DNA of 64,000 nucleotides from Desulfurellaceae bacterium bin18 (GTDB lineage Bacteria; Desulfobacterota; Binatia; Bin18). The notes beneath the pieces were generated by a model. The model had not been told where the DNA came from and did not search any database. It was given only the letters and a program-made list of their open reading frames with translations. Of this stretch, positions 16,392 through 25,381 are shown piece after piece. How positions within the stretch are numbered: position 1 is the stretch's first letter; each line of letters starts with the position of its first letter. The position numbers were made by a program, and so were the translations under genes. The stretch lies in the NCBI GenBank assembly GCA_002238415.1, contig MPMI01000001.1, positions 186,001-250,000 on the forward strand, read 5' to 3'.

Positions 16392-17366
16392 TTAGGGTGT
16401 TGGCCGTGCGTTCGCCTGCCCGTTCATCCACTGGGCAAATTTGTCTGTTTCATTCCGGGCCTGCCGCCACAGGAGTTGCACCGCCCGGTCCGGGTCCCAG
16501 CTGCCGGGCCGCTCGATAAAGTCAAAGCCCAGTTTATCCGGGGAGTCTTTAATGCTCGAACGGAGAAACGGATATCTATCCACCCAGGCAGTAACAGGCG
16601 AATCATAAAAATAAGGAACAGTTTCAGACCTAAAGCTTGCGGCTCGGCCCTGCCGGATGTCTTTCCGTTCGCTGCTGAGGTAGTCGTGCTTATACTGCCG
16701 GATCGCCTGGGCCGTCTCATAATAACCGAACAGGACTCTGGCACCGGCCACCACGCGTTTTTCTGCCTCTCCCTGGCTCTGGCGGTTCAAGGTGCGGATA
16801 CGATTCCTGGCTTCTCGTACGCTCTTCTCGTAGACCGGCAGCGAACCGGAAAGCACGGCCAGCGTTTCCAGCCCGCGCAAGGTAGCCAAGGCTTGGTCGC
16901 CTATGGCCCCCGTTCTCGCTTGCACGCCTTCTGGTAACGGTGCCGTCAACATGGTTTGCAGGCTGGCGACCGCCTGTTTCTCCTCTTTCTTCTCTTCTAT
17001 GCGCTGCCAGATTTCGGGCTCAAAGAAGATCGGGCGCCGTTTTCCCTTGCGGGCGACTAACAGCAGGACGGCCTTTTGCTTTTTCTGGGCATCGCGGACC
17101 GCATTGCGGTAACTCTTACAGTCCTGAATAGGCCAGCTATTCACCTGCTCAAGGACATCGCCCTTGCGTAACCCGACGCGTGAGCCTGGGGTGAGCTGGG
17201 TAATCTCAGCAATGGGGAGACCGGAGGCATCCTCCTGCCTGGTTGGGTGGAGGGTGAGACCCAGATACTCGTGGGCCTCCTGGCAGGGGTTTGCTGCGGC
17301 GGGAGATGGTTGAAAAAAGAAACTCACTGTGACCACGGTCACAATAACACAAGCAGAATACTTCAC
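16392..17366 (-). CDS. Secreted PDZ-domain protein of unknown function
   Basis: A protein of about 324 residues with an N-terminal signal peptide (KYSACVIVTVVTVSFFF, cut near SPAAA) and a PDZ domain (LGLTLHPT through SRVGLRKGDVLEQVNSWPIQ). The rest is charged and helical with no recognised catalytic motif. I prefer a GTG start at 17366, preceded by AAGGAAGAG and placing the signal peptide at the very start. ATG codons at 17399 and 17438 would add a basic extension without ribosome sites. It likely acts in the periplasm as a scaffold or protease adaptor. No protease domain is visible. Confidence 0.7.
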   Translation of the reverse strand: MKYSACVIVTVVTVSFFFQPSPAAANPCQEAHEYLGLTLHPTRQEDASGLPIAEITQLTPGSRVGLRKGDVLEQVNSWPIQDCKSYRNAVRDAQKKQKAVLLLVARKGKRRPIFFEPEIWQRIEEKKEEKQAVASLQTMLTAPLPEGVQARTGAIGDQALATLRGLETLAVLSGSLPVYEKSVREARNRIRTLNRQSQGEAEKRVVAGARVLFGYYETAQAIRQYKHDYLSSERKDIRQGRAASFRSETVPYFYDSPVTAWVDRYPFLRSSIKDSPDKLGFDFIERPGSWDPDRAVQLLWRQARNETDKFAQWMNGQANARPTP

Positions 17367-17528
17367 GGTGCTCTTCCTTACTCTCTTGACTACCCGCATT
17401 GTATATATGGGAGCCTGTCGAGTCCGGTCAAGGCACATACCGGACGGACCGTGGCCGCAAGCGAGCCGGGGCAGTCGCTGGTGTCTGCGGGATTTGCGCC
17501 GGAGCCTGAGACCGGCGGGATGGCAGAG

Positions 17529-18383
17529 CTATCTCTCCCCCCAGCGGAGTTTGCTGCGCAGGACCTCAAAGAAGGTCCGATTGGGGGAGATGATGAGCGG
17601 TACGGTCACACGGGAGCGTTGAATACTCACGGTGTCCCCACTCTTGAGCGGATGCCCTTCCTGGCCGTCCAGGGTCAGCGTGACGTCCTCGTCCGGAGTC
17701 TGGACCACCACTTTGATATCGGCCTGGTCGGGGAGAATAACCGGACGGTTTGTCAACGTGTGCGGACAGATTGGCGTCAGCACGACAACGCCCAGCGTGG
17801 CATCGATAATCGGCCCGCCCGCCGCCAGGGAATAGGCGGTCGAGCCGGTTGGGGTGGCGACAATGAGCCCGTCCGCTTTATAGGTACAGAGATGTTTGCC
17901 ATTCACCCAGGTGGCAAGATCCATAATACGGGCCAGGGCGCCTTTATTGATGACCGCATCGTTCAGCGCCTGAAACGTGCCAACCGGCTGCCGGTCGCGG
18001 ATAAGTGTGGTCGTGAGTAGACTGCGTCGCTCTATTGCATAATCGCCAGCGAGGATACGGGTGAGCGTGGTAAACAGCTCTTCGGTCGTTGTTTCGGTCA
18101 GAAAGCCCAGCCCGCCGAGATTGACACCCAGAATAGGCACTTCCCGCGTCGTGGCCCGCCGGGCGACGCTGAGCAGCGTCCCATCACCACCCAGCACGAC
18201 AACCAGGTCGGCCTGAGCCATGATCTCGACTTTGCGCGATCCCTGCCCCAGACCCAACTCTTCACTGGTGCGGTCCTCCGGCAGAATGGTCTTGCCGCGC
18301 TCTTGCAACCAGGCAACCAGGTCGCGACCCAACGCAATCGCCGCCGGCGTATTGACCTTGATGACCAGACCGATTGTCTGCAT
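17529..18383 (-). CDS. nadK: NAD kinase
   Basis: A 284-residue ATP/polyphosphate-NAD kinase that makes NADP. The signature GGDGTLL follows LVVVLGG near residue 65, then GVNLGGLGFLTE near 93 and the NDAVINKG and TPTGSTAYSLAAGGPI segments that bind NAD and the nucleotide. Length matches the family. It is transcribed divergently from rarA with only a short spacer, so the two share a promoter region. Its start at 18383 lies near the rarA promoter. Confidence 0.96.
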   Translation of the reverse strand: MQTIGLVIKVNTPAAIALGRDLVAWLQERGKTILPEDRTSEELGLGQGSRKVEIMAQADLVVVLGGDGTLLSVARRATTREVPILGVNLGGLGFLTETTTEELFTTLTRILAGDYAIERRSLLTTTLIRDRQPVGTFQALNDAVINKGALARIMDLATWVNGKHLCTYKADGLIVATPTGSTAYSLAAGGPIIDATLGVVVLTPICPHTLTNRPVILPDQADIKVVVQTPDEDVTLTLDGQEGHPLKSGDTVSIQRSRVTVPLIISPNRTFFEVLRSKLRWGER

Positions 18384-18430
18384 ATAGCGAGCGGAGCGGT
18401 GAGGGCGCTCCCTTTTCTCCGTGCCTAGCG

Positions 18431-18436
18431 TATAAT
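18431..18436 (+). promoter_or_regulatory. Extended -10 box at rarA, possibly leaderless
   Basis: A perfect TATAAT lies only 10 bp before the rarA ATG at 18446, so transcription would begin within a few bases of the start codon. There is no clear -35 box, and no clear ribosome site apart from GGTAG. Confidence 0.5.
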
Positions 18437-18445
18437 GGTAGACCT

Positions 18446-19810
18446 ATGGCAATCCGTCAGCCTCATCTGAAGGACCAGCACAGTTTATTCCCTCATACTG
18501 CCGAAAAGGAAGCAGCCAAGAAAGCCCCTCTGGCCGAGCGGATGCGGCCCCAGACGCTGGATACCTATGTTGGTCAGACACATCTCCTCGGACCGGGCCG
18601 CCTCTTACGGCAAATGATTGAGCAGAAAACGCTGACCTCTCTGATATTATGGGGACCGCCCGGCAGTGGCAAAACGACCCTGGCCCGGGTGCTTGCTCAG
18701 GCCGTCGAACTGCCCTGGGTGAGCTTTTCGGCCGTGCTGGCCGGAGTCAAAGAGCTGCGTCTCATCCTGGCGGACGCGCAGCGGCACCAGCAGCAAACGG
18801 GCCAATCGACCGTTTTATTTGTGGATGAAATTCACCGGTTCAATAAAGCCCAACAGGACGCCTTCCTGCCGCATGTAGAGCAGGGTCTGATTATCCTGAT
18901 TGGTGCAACAACGGAAAACCCGTCTTTTGAGGTGATTGCGCCTCTCTTGTCGCGCTCTCGCGTGGTGGTGCTGGAAGCGATGGAAGCCGAGCAGTTGGTC
19001 CAGATTCTGTCTCGCGCCCTGCAAGACGCAGACCTCGGCCTGGGGCAGTACCGGATTGGAGCGGACGAAGCAGTACTGCGGACCCTTGCCGAATCCGCGC
19101 AGGGAGATGCCCGGGTTGCCTTAAACACCCTTGAGGTCGCCACGACCCTGGCGGTCCAAAAAAAAGCCACCCAGCTTGACGTGGCCCTGGTGCAAGAAGC
19201 AGCCCAGCAGAAGGCCATCCTGTACGATAAGGCCGGGGAGGAACATTATAATATCATCTCCGCCTTCATTAAGAGCTTACGCGGGAGTGATCCCGACGCG
19301 GCGGTGTACTGGATGCTGCGCATGCTGGAGGCTGGGGAAGATATCCTCTTTATTGCCAGACGGATGGTCATCTTTGCAGCCGAGGACATTGGGAATGCCG
19401 ACCCGCAGGCATTGCCTCTGGCTATCGCGACAAAGGAAGCGGTGCATTTCGTCGGGTTGCCGGAGGCGCGTATTCCATTAGCCCAAGCCGCCACCTATCT
19501 CGCGGCTGCACCCAAATCGAACGCCTCATACAAAGCCATGAAAGCCGCCCAGGCCGATGTGCACACCTATGGCCCTTTGCCTGTTCCGCTCCATTTGCGC
19601 AACGCGCCGACAAAACTGATGAAAAACCTGGGCTATGGCAAAGAGTACCAGTATGCCCACGATTATGAGGATGCCGTTGTGACCCAGACCCATTTACCTG
19701 AGAAGCTGGCCCAACGACGGTATTATGAGCCCAGTGATCGCGGCCATGAAAAAGGAATAAGCGAACGGCTGAAGGCGCGGCGGAAAAGGCAAGCGGACAC
19801 GCAAGACTGA
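18446..19810 (+). CDS. rarA: Replication-associated recombination protein RarA/MgsA (AAA+ ATPase)
   Basis: A 454-residue clamp-loader-like AAA+ ATPase that acts at stalled replication forks. Walker A is GPPGSGKTT and Walker B is VLFVDEIHRFNK, followed by sensor GATTENPSFE. The C-terminal MgsA tetramerisation region begins DKAGEEHYNIISAFIKS and includes AAEDIGNADPQAL. The N-terminus has LAERMRPQTLDTYVGQTH, the usual RarA opening. Start 18446 is chosen because the -10 box overlaps any earlier start. It is followed by an epoxide hydrolase gene with its own ribosome site. Confidence 0.95.
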   Translation: MAIRQPHLKDQHSLFPHTAEKEAAKKAPLAERMRPQTLDTYVGQTHLLGPGRLLRQMIEQKTLTSLILWGPPGSGKTTLARVLAQAVELPWVSFSAVLAGVKELRLILADAQRHQQQTGQSTVLFVDEIHRFNKAQQDAFLPHVEQGLIILIGATTENPSFEVIAPLLSRSRVVVLEAMEAEQLVQILSRALQDADLGLGQYRIGADEAVLRTLAESAQGDARVALNTLEVATTLAVQKKATQLDVALVQEAAQQKAILYDKAGEEHYNIISAFIKSLRGSDPDAAVYWMLRMLEAGEDILFIARRMVIFAAEDIGNADPQALPLAIATKEAVHFVGLPEARIPLAQAATYLAAAPKSNASYKAMKAAQADVHTYGPLPVPLHLRNAPTKLMKNLGYGKEYQYAHDYEDAVVTQTHLPEKLAQRRYYEPSDRGHEKGISERLKARRKRQADTQD

Positions 19811-19883
19811 AACGAGGCGGATTCCCAGGGCTTGGTCGGGGCAGCGTCTGCATCCGCGCTGCAATACGGAAGGAGAAATACAT

Positions 19884-21038
19884 ATGGCATACCCACCACC
19901 GGAACCTTTTACGATTGCTATTCCAGATGCGGTGCTGGACGATCTGGAAAATCGGCTCAGCCGCGTGCGCTGGCCGGGTGAGCTACCCGATTCAGACTGG
20001 GATTACGGAGCGAATCTCTCCTATATTCAGCAACTCGTTGAATACTGGCGCACTGCGTATGACTGGCGCGCCCAGGAACGGGCGATGAATCGCTGGGCGC
20101 ATTTCAAAACCACCATAGACGGCCAGGGGATTCATTTTATCCATGCGCGGGGGAAAGGTCCCGCGCCGCTGCCATTGATTATTTCGCACGGTTGGCCCGG
20201 CTCGTTTTATGAGTTTATGGAGGTGATCGGGCCGTTGACCGATCCCGCCGCCCACGGTGGTGACCCGGCCGACGCCTTCGATGTGGTGGTGCCGTCCCTG
20301 CCGGGCTATGGGTTTTCCGCCCCGCCCCAAGAACGCAAGGTCAACATCAGTCGTATGGCCGAGTGGTTCGCCGTCTTGATGACAGAGGTCCTCGGCTATG
20401 AGCGCTACGGTGCCCAGGGAGGCGATTGGGGTTCCATGATTTCGTCCCGGCTGGGCTATGCCTACCCTGAACAACTGATCGGCGTACATCTCAATATGGT
20501 CGGGATTGCGCCCCACCCCGCCAACCGCCAAGACCTGAGCCCTGCGGAGGAGGCATTTCTGAAAGGGATGAGAGCCTGGCAACGAGAGGAACGCGGCTAC
20601 CAGGAAATTCAGGGCACCAAGCCGCAGACCTTGGGTTTTGCGCTCAACGACTCGCCGGTTGGCGTATGCGCCTGGATCGTCGAAAAGTTTCGGACCTGGA
20701 GTGACTGTGACGGGAATCCGGAAAACTCCTATACCAAAGACCAACTGCTGACCAACGTCATGATCTACTGGGTCACGCAAACCTTCCATTCGGCCTCACG
20801 GGTTTATTATGAAGAGCGACACCACCCGTGGCGGCTGGGAAAAGACGAAAAAGTGAGTGTACCCACCGGGATCGCTGCCTTTCCAAAAGAGATAGCCTGT
20901 CCGCCGCGGGAGTGGGCCGAGCGGGCGTATAATGTTCAGCACTGGACCGCCATGCCGGCCGGCGGCCATTTTGCGGCCATGGAACACCCGGCGTTGCTGG
21001 TCGAGGATATTCGGGCGTTCTTTCGCGGTCTGCGCTAA
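19884..21038 (+). CDS. Epoxide hydrolase (juvenile-hormone/microsomal type)
   Basis: A 384-residue alpha/beta hydrolase with the N-terminal EHN lid region (residues 1-90). The oxyanion motif is HGWPG at 102-106, the nucleophile is Asp181 in GGDWGS, and the base is the His in GGHFAAMEHP near the C-terminus. It would open an epoxide to a diol through a covalent ester. The ribosome site is AAGGAG. It is followed 5 bp later by a glutathione transferase gene, a pairing that makes sense as detoxification of electrophiles. Confidence 0.92.
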   Translation: MAYPPPEPFTIAIPDAVLDDLENRLSRVRWPGELPDSDWDYGANLSYIQQLVEYWRTAYDWRAQERAMNRWAHFKTTIDGQGIHFIHARGKGPAPLPLIISHGWPGSFYEFMEVIGPLTDPAAHGGDPADAFDVVVPSLPGYGFSAPPQERKVNISRMAEWFAVLMTEVLGYERYGAQGGDWGSMISSRLGYAYPEQLIGVHLNMVGIAPHPANRQDLSPAEEAFLKGMRAWQREERGYQEIQGTKPQTLGFALNDSPVGVCAWIVEKFRTWSDCDGNPENSYTKDQLLTNVMIYWVTQTFHSASRVYYEERHHPWRLGKDEKVSVPTGIAAFPKEIACPPREWAERAYNVQHWTAMPAGGHFAAMEHPALLVEDIRAFFRGLR

Positions 21039-21043
21039 GGTCG

Positions 21044-21748
21044 ATGGCCGCCCAGCGCAGAATTATTCTCCACGGCTCGCGGCGCTCACCTTTTGTGGAG
21101 AAGGTCTATCGGGGCCTTATGCTCAAACGACTGCCGTTTGAGATCCATGAGCCACACACGTTTCAGGACCTGCGGCGGCATAATCCCACGACGGGCAAGA
21201 TGCCGGCGCTTGAGCTGGACGGACAACTGCTCTTTGATTCGACATTTATCCTACGCGCGCTTGACGCCTACCAGCCGAGCCCGCCGTTACTATCGGCCGA
21301 TCCCCTGATTGCCGCGCAACAACGCTTGATTGAGGATTGGGCGGACGAGTCCCTGTATTGGTATGGCTTGGCCCTGCGTTGGACGATCCCGGCCAACGCC
21401 AAACGTGCGCTCCAAACCTTCGTATCCGCGGCGCCTCCGCTGCTCCGTCCTCTGGTCAGGATCATGGCTCCACGCCTGATGCGGTCACAGGTTCGGGCGC
21501 AGGGGACAGGCCGTCTGCCCGCGGACATGCTGGCGCGTGAACTCGACGGGCACTTGGCGGCTTTGGTCAAGATGGTCGGGCGGGGTCCCTTCTTTTTTGG
21601 CTTGGACCAGCCCAGCGTTGCCGACCTGGCCGTCTACGGACAATTATTCTTCCTATACGACAAGGCTACACCCGAGGGCCAGGCAATCGTTGAGAACTAT
21701 CCCGCGTTGACCGACCTCTGTCTGCGTTTGGATGTGATGACCGACTAG
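21044..21748 (+). CDS. Glutathione S-transferase family protein
   Basis: A 234-residue protein with a thioredoxin-like N-terminal domain (RIILHGSRRSPFVEKVY, then TGKMPALELDGQLLFDST, the glutathione-binding cis-Pro strand and DST/ES-type motif) and an all-helical C-terminal domain. The Ser in GSRRSPF is the likely thiolate-stabilising residue. It is 5 bp after the epoxide hydrolase stop and is almost certainly in the same transcript. Substrate is not known. Confidence 0.88.
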   Translation: MAAQRRIILHGSRRSPFVEKVYRGLMLKRLPFEIHEPHTFQDLRRHNPTTGKMPALELDGQLLFDSTFILRALDAYQPSPPLLSADPLIAAQQRLIEDWADESLYWYGLALRWTIPANAKRALQTFVSAAPPLLRPLVRIMAPRLMRSQVRAQGTGRLPADMLARELDGHLAALVKMVGRGPFFFGLDQPSVADLAVYGQLFFLYDKATPEGQAIVENYPALTDLCLRLDVMTD

Positions 21749-21812
21749 GGCAGGATACTCAGACGAACCTGTCTGCCCAAACCGCTTTGGGGTCCTGTAC
21801 GCAAAATCGGTT

Positions 21813-22196
21813 TCAGTTCCGGGCCTGCTGTGGGGTAATCTCAAAGGCGAATGCCTCTCGATACCAGCCGATCCAGCGAAAAATACGGGCACGGAAATAT
21901 TTGCGAAAGAAGAGCGGAAAAACAGTATCCTGGACCCGTTTCTCCTCCAGCCAGACTGCAACGCCTTGGAAGCGGGTCGCCCCTATCTGACAGGTGACGG
22001 TCGGCGTCTGTTTCAGGTTCTTTACCCACTGTGAGTTCGAGCCTCGACCGGACGAGACATAAATCTTGTCCTGGGTTGTCACAAACCAGATTTTGACCGT
22101 GCGTGGTGTACCCGTCTTTCGGCCGACGACGGTCAGTTCAAGAAGTGATTTGCGATTGAGGCTGGCAAGGCTATGTGGGTCGTTGACGGCGGCCAT
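21813..22196 (-). CDS. Nitroreductase/quinone-reductase-like (Ddn/DUF385-type) flavin protein
   Basis: A 127-residue split-barrel protein. LTVVGRKTGTPRTVKIWFV is the classic opening strand of deazaflavin (F420)-dependent nitroreductases and related flavin/PNPOx-like proteins, and SGRGSNSQWVKNLKQTPTV follows as the second landmark. It may reduce quinones or nitro compounds with F420H2. Whether this organism makes F420 cannot be told here, although several LLM-type oxidoreductases, another F420-prone group, are present. It is followed by nothing on its strand, being convergent with the GST gene. Confidence 0.75.
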   Translation of the reverse strand: MAAVNDPHSLASLNRKSLLELTVVGRKTGTPRTVKIWFVTTQDKIYVSSGRGSNSQWVKNLKQTPTVTCQIGATRFQGVAVWLEEKRVQDTVFPLFFRKYFRARIFRWIGWYREAFAFEITPQQARN

Positions 22197-22206
22197 AGCG
22201 CTGGCA

Positions 22207-23304
22207 TCATTTCAGCGGACCGAAGTGCCCCGCCGTGCCCTTGAGGTTCCGGGGCTCGATGATGATCGTCCGCTCTGGGGAGGCGACCGTCGTGCCGAGG
22301 CGCCAGGCTTGGATACCATGAGCGGCGGCGATCTGTATTACGCGCTCAGCCTCAGCCTCAGCCACTACGACACAGAAGCCTATCCCCATGTTATAGACCT
22401 GATACATTTCCGCGTCGGTGATCTGTCCAACGTCCTGTAACACTGTGAAGACCGGGGGAGTCGGAGGAAGGCTATGAATCTGGTATCCCACTGCGGCCTC
22501 GGTCCGGGTGAGATTGAAAAAGCCGTCTCCGGTAATGTGGATCAGGGCCTTGAGTTGAACGTTGGCCGCAAACATGGCGGTGATTTCAGGAACATAAATA
22601 TGGGTCGGTTCCAGCAGTTCTTCTCCGACGGTGCGCCCCAGTTCCGGTAGATAGCTATCGACCTTGAGTCGGGCGTCTTTGAGCAGGACCTGCCGGGCCA
22701 AGGTCAAACCGTTACTGTGGATGCCGCTGCTGGCAAGCCCGATCAGCGTATCACCTGGCTCGACCTCTTTACCGATAATGACACGGTCAAGCGGAACCGT
22801 ACCGATGGCGGTACCGGCCAGGTCCAGGCCGCCGCCGTCTCGAACGCCGTGAACCATCTCCCTGAGTTGCGCAATTTCTCCACCGGCAATATTGACGCTG
22901 GCCTGCTCTGCCCCACGATGCAGGCCCTGACCTAAAGCGTCGAGCATATCCGGTTGTAAGCTCTCGACCGCGACATAATCAACAAACGAGATCGGGGTCG
23001 CGCCAACGCACAACAAGTCGTTGACGTTCATGGCGATGCAGTCAATGCCAACCGTATCGTATTTCCCCAGGAGTTCTGCCACCAGGAGTTTGGTTCCAAC
23101 CCCATCGGTGGTAATGCCAATGCCGAGGTTGAGCGCGTCGAGACGGATGATATTGGCAAAATATCCAAGGGGCAGATAAGGACGCGCGGTCGGATTAAAG
23201 GAGAAGGTTTGTTCGACCCAGGCACGGAGTCGATTTAAGCCCGCTTCGGCCTGGGTGCTATCGACGCCCGAGGCAGCATAGCGTGGGTCTCTCGCGTGAT
23301 CCAT
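22207..23304 (-). CDS. purM: Phosphoribosylformylglycinamidine cyclo-ligase
   Basis: A 365-residue AIR synthetase, the fifth step of purine synthesis. Visible landmarks are YAASGVDSTQAEAGLNRL at the start, GITTDGVGTKLLVAE, VNDLLCVGATPISFVDYVAVE and GGEIAQLREMV. The last includes the conserved acidic Glu of the PurM/ThiL/SelD fold. I took ATG 23304; the upstream extension in frame has no ribosome site and is rich in unlikely codons. It lies 10 bp from the next minus-strand gene, so the two may share a transcript. The region 5' of it is shared with the divergent ExeA gene. Confidence 0.94.
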   Translation of the reverse strand: MDHARDPRYAASGVDSTQAEAGLNRLRAWVEQTFSFNPTARPYLPLGYFANIIRLDALNLGIGITTDGVGTKLLVAELLGKYDTVGIDCIAMNVNDLLCVGATPISFVDYVAVESLQPDMLDALGQGLHRGAEQASVNIAGGEIAQLREMVHGVRDGGGLDLAGTAIGTVPLDRVIIGKEVEPGDTLIGLASSGIHSNGLTLARQVLLKDARLKVDSYLPELGRTVGEELLEPTHIYVPEITAMFAANVQLKALIHITGDGFFNLTRTEAAVGYQIHSLPPTPPVFTVLQDVGQITDAEMYQVYNMGIGFCVVVAEAEAERVIQIAAAHGIQAWRLGTTVASPERTIIIEPRNLKGTAGHFGPLK

Positions 23305-23414
23305 GATGCTGCCCCACTCTACCGAATCTCTTCTCCGAAGGCAATCGTCTGGCTTCGCTCTTGACTCCATACTGAGCCACGCTCAGTATGAAAGGGAGTC
23401 CACAGATACGTTTC

Positions 23415-23470
23415 AAAAGAGTGAACGTGTCCAGCTTTGGCGATGTGAGGAAGAACACGTTTACTCTTTT
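23415..23470. repeat. Dispersed hairpin repeat, copy B
   Basis: AAAAGAGTGAACGTGTCC at 23415-23432 pairs with GAACACGTTTACTCTTTT at 23453-23470 (16 of 18 positions, one a G-T wobble). The loop begins AGCTTTG. It lies between the divergent purM and exeA-like starts, 30 bp ahead of the latter. Confidence 0.75.
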
Positions 23471-23500
23471 CAGTCCCGTGAGACAGTATGTCAGAAGCCT

Positions 23501-25381
23501 ATGTATGAAACCTTTTATGGTTTTCAGGAAAATCCGTTCCGCCTCACCCCCGACCCACGTTACCTCTTTCTGAGCGCCACTCACCAGGAGGCCCTTGGTC
23601 ATCTCCTGTTTGGGGTGCATGAAGGCCATGGCGTGGTTGTCCTGACCGGAGAAATTGGGGCGGGAAAAACGACGCTCCTGCGGACTCTGGCGAGCGATCT
23701 GAATGCGTCGACAACGCTTGCTTATCTCTTTAATCCCGCGCTGTCCGATGTCGAGCTCTTGCAAGCGATCAATGCCGACCTCGGACTATCGGCCGACTCG
23801 ACGAGCAAAAAAGCGTTAACCGACGAACTCAACCGTTTTCTTCTCGCCCAACAGGCAGCGGGACGACAGGTGGTAGTAATCATAGATGAAGCCCAGAACC
23901 TGGCAGCGTCGGTTTTAGAACAGCTCCGTCTCCTCTCTAACCTTGAGACCGAACAAGAAAAACTGCTGCACATCATTCTTGCCGGGCAACCGGAGCTGCG
24001 TGAAATCCTGGCCCAGCCTGCACTGGCTCAGCTCGACCAGCGCGTGACCGTACGCTGGCACCTTGAGCCGTTAAGCCTAGAAGAAACCGCGGCCTATGTC
24101 CGACACCGGCTCAGCATTACCGCAGACGGACGGGCAGCGGCGCTTTTTTCGCCCGCGGCCCTGCGGCAAGTGTACCGTTTTTCGGGCGGTATCCCGCGAC
24201 TCATCAATATCCTGTGCCACCGTGCGTTATTGGTTGGCTACACTCGAGAAGAGACGCGCATACGGTCCCGGACGATTCGGCAAGCGATCAGGGAATTGCG
24301 TCGTCATACGACTCGCAGTCCACGCTTGCGCTGGTCAGCGGCCACTGCGGCAACCGCACTCGTTGTTGGCGGATTCCTGCTGGTCGGGGGAAGATTTGAT
24401 ATTCCTGCGGTGTGGAATCAACTGGATATGTGGGCATCACGCGAAGAGGCACAACGCTCTCCTCCAGCGGCTGCTCTTCCCGTACCGGAAACGCAGCACA
24501 GCGGTTCTCAGGAAGAACGGGAAGGAACGGAAACCCTGCCCTCAACTTTGGAGCTGAAGGCTGGAGACCTTGCCGTTGCAACCTCCACTCCTCAGGAATT
24601 ACTCCACACGCTCCAACAGGATGAGATGCTGCACAGTGCGGTACGCGCAACTCGCGAGTTGATTGCCACGTGGCAGGCATCGCCTTTGGAAGAAGTGGAG
24701 TGGCAAGGCGGCAAACTCGACCTTGCCGCCATTGCCGCTGCTCGCCGGCTTGAATATCTGCCCGTGCGAAGCGATATTCGCCTCCTGACTCTGCTGGACC
24801 TGCCAGTGATGATCGGTTTGGCCGTTCCACCCTCTCAGCAGACGCGCTTTGCTTTGATCAGCCGGATGACAGAGACCCATTGCCTTATCCGGCTGGAGAG
24901 AGATTATGTCGTGCCACTCAAAGCGATTACGCAGCGCTGGATTCGAGAAGCGCACGTCTTTTGGAAAAACTACGAGGAGATCCGAACGACCCTGGCTATG
25001 GGCAGTAGTGGCCCGGCGGTCGGGAAATTGCAAACCTTATTGGCCAAGGTCCCCACACCGTCTCATATGGGGGCCCTGTTCATCCATCAGGCGGGAAAGC
25101 CGTCGCCGTTTTTTGGACCACATACGCAAGACGCGGTAGCGCAATTCCAGAAAACGCAGCGCCTCGTATCCGACGGGATCGTTGGGCCGCAGACCCTGAT
25201 TCTCTTGTATCGTCGCCTTCCCGAGTATACGCCGCCGAGTCTGAGTCGAAGAGAGCGGGTAGGGAGTTCATTTGCCACCCAGCGTCCAACGAGGGGCCGG
25301 CAAGGAGCAGATCGTGGAGAGCGGATCAAGTCATTGAACAACTGGAGCCAGGTGGGAGGGGCGCATGAGTACGATTCTTGA
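23501..25381 (+). CDS. ExeA/GspA-like ATPase with C39-like and peptidoglycan-binding domains
   Basis: A 626-residue protein like ExeA/GspA. Residues 1-270 are the AAA ATPase (MYETFYGFQENPFRLTPDP, Walker A GEIGAGKTT at 50-58, Walker B VVIIDEAQN). Then come a transmembrane helix (about 279-297), a C39-peptidase-like periplasmic domain, and a peptidoglycan-binding_1 domain (about 498-571, with GPHTQDAVAQFQ and GIVGPQTL). In type II secretion ExeA with ExeB remodels peptidoglycan so the secretin can assemble. The start at 23501 fits the family; the frame further upstream runs through a hairpin repeat. The gene overlaps the GspB-like gene. Confidence 0.88.
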   Translation: MYETFYGFQENPFRLTPDPRYLFLSATHQEALGHLLFGVHEGHGVVVLTGEIGAGKTTLLRTLASDLNASTTLAYLFNPALSDVELLQAINADLGLSADSTSKKALTDELNRFLLAQQAAGRQVVVIIDEAQNLAASVLEQLRLLSNLETEQEKLLHIILAGQPELREILAQPALAQLDQRVTVRWHLEPLSLEETAAYVRHRLSITADGRAAALFSPAALRQVYRFSGGIPRLINILCHRALLVGYTREETRIRSRTIRQAIRELRRHTTRSPRLRWSAATAATALVVGGFLLVGGRFDIPAVWNQLDMWASREEAQRSPPAAALPVPETQHSGSQEEREGTETLPSTLELKAGDLAVATSTPQELLHTLQQDEMLHSAVRATRELIATWQASPLEEVEWQGGKLDLAAIAAARRLEYLPVRSDIRLLTLLDLPVMIGLAVPPSQQTRFALISRMTETHCLIRLERDYVVPLKAITQRWIREAHVFWKNYEEIRTTLAMGSSGPAVGKLQTLLAKVPTPSHMGALFIHQAGKPSPFFGPHTQDAVAQFQKTQRLVSDGIVGPQTLILLYRRLPEYTPPSLSRRERVGSSFATQRPTRGRQGADRGERIKSLNNWSQVGGAHEYDS

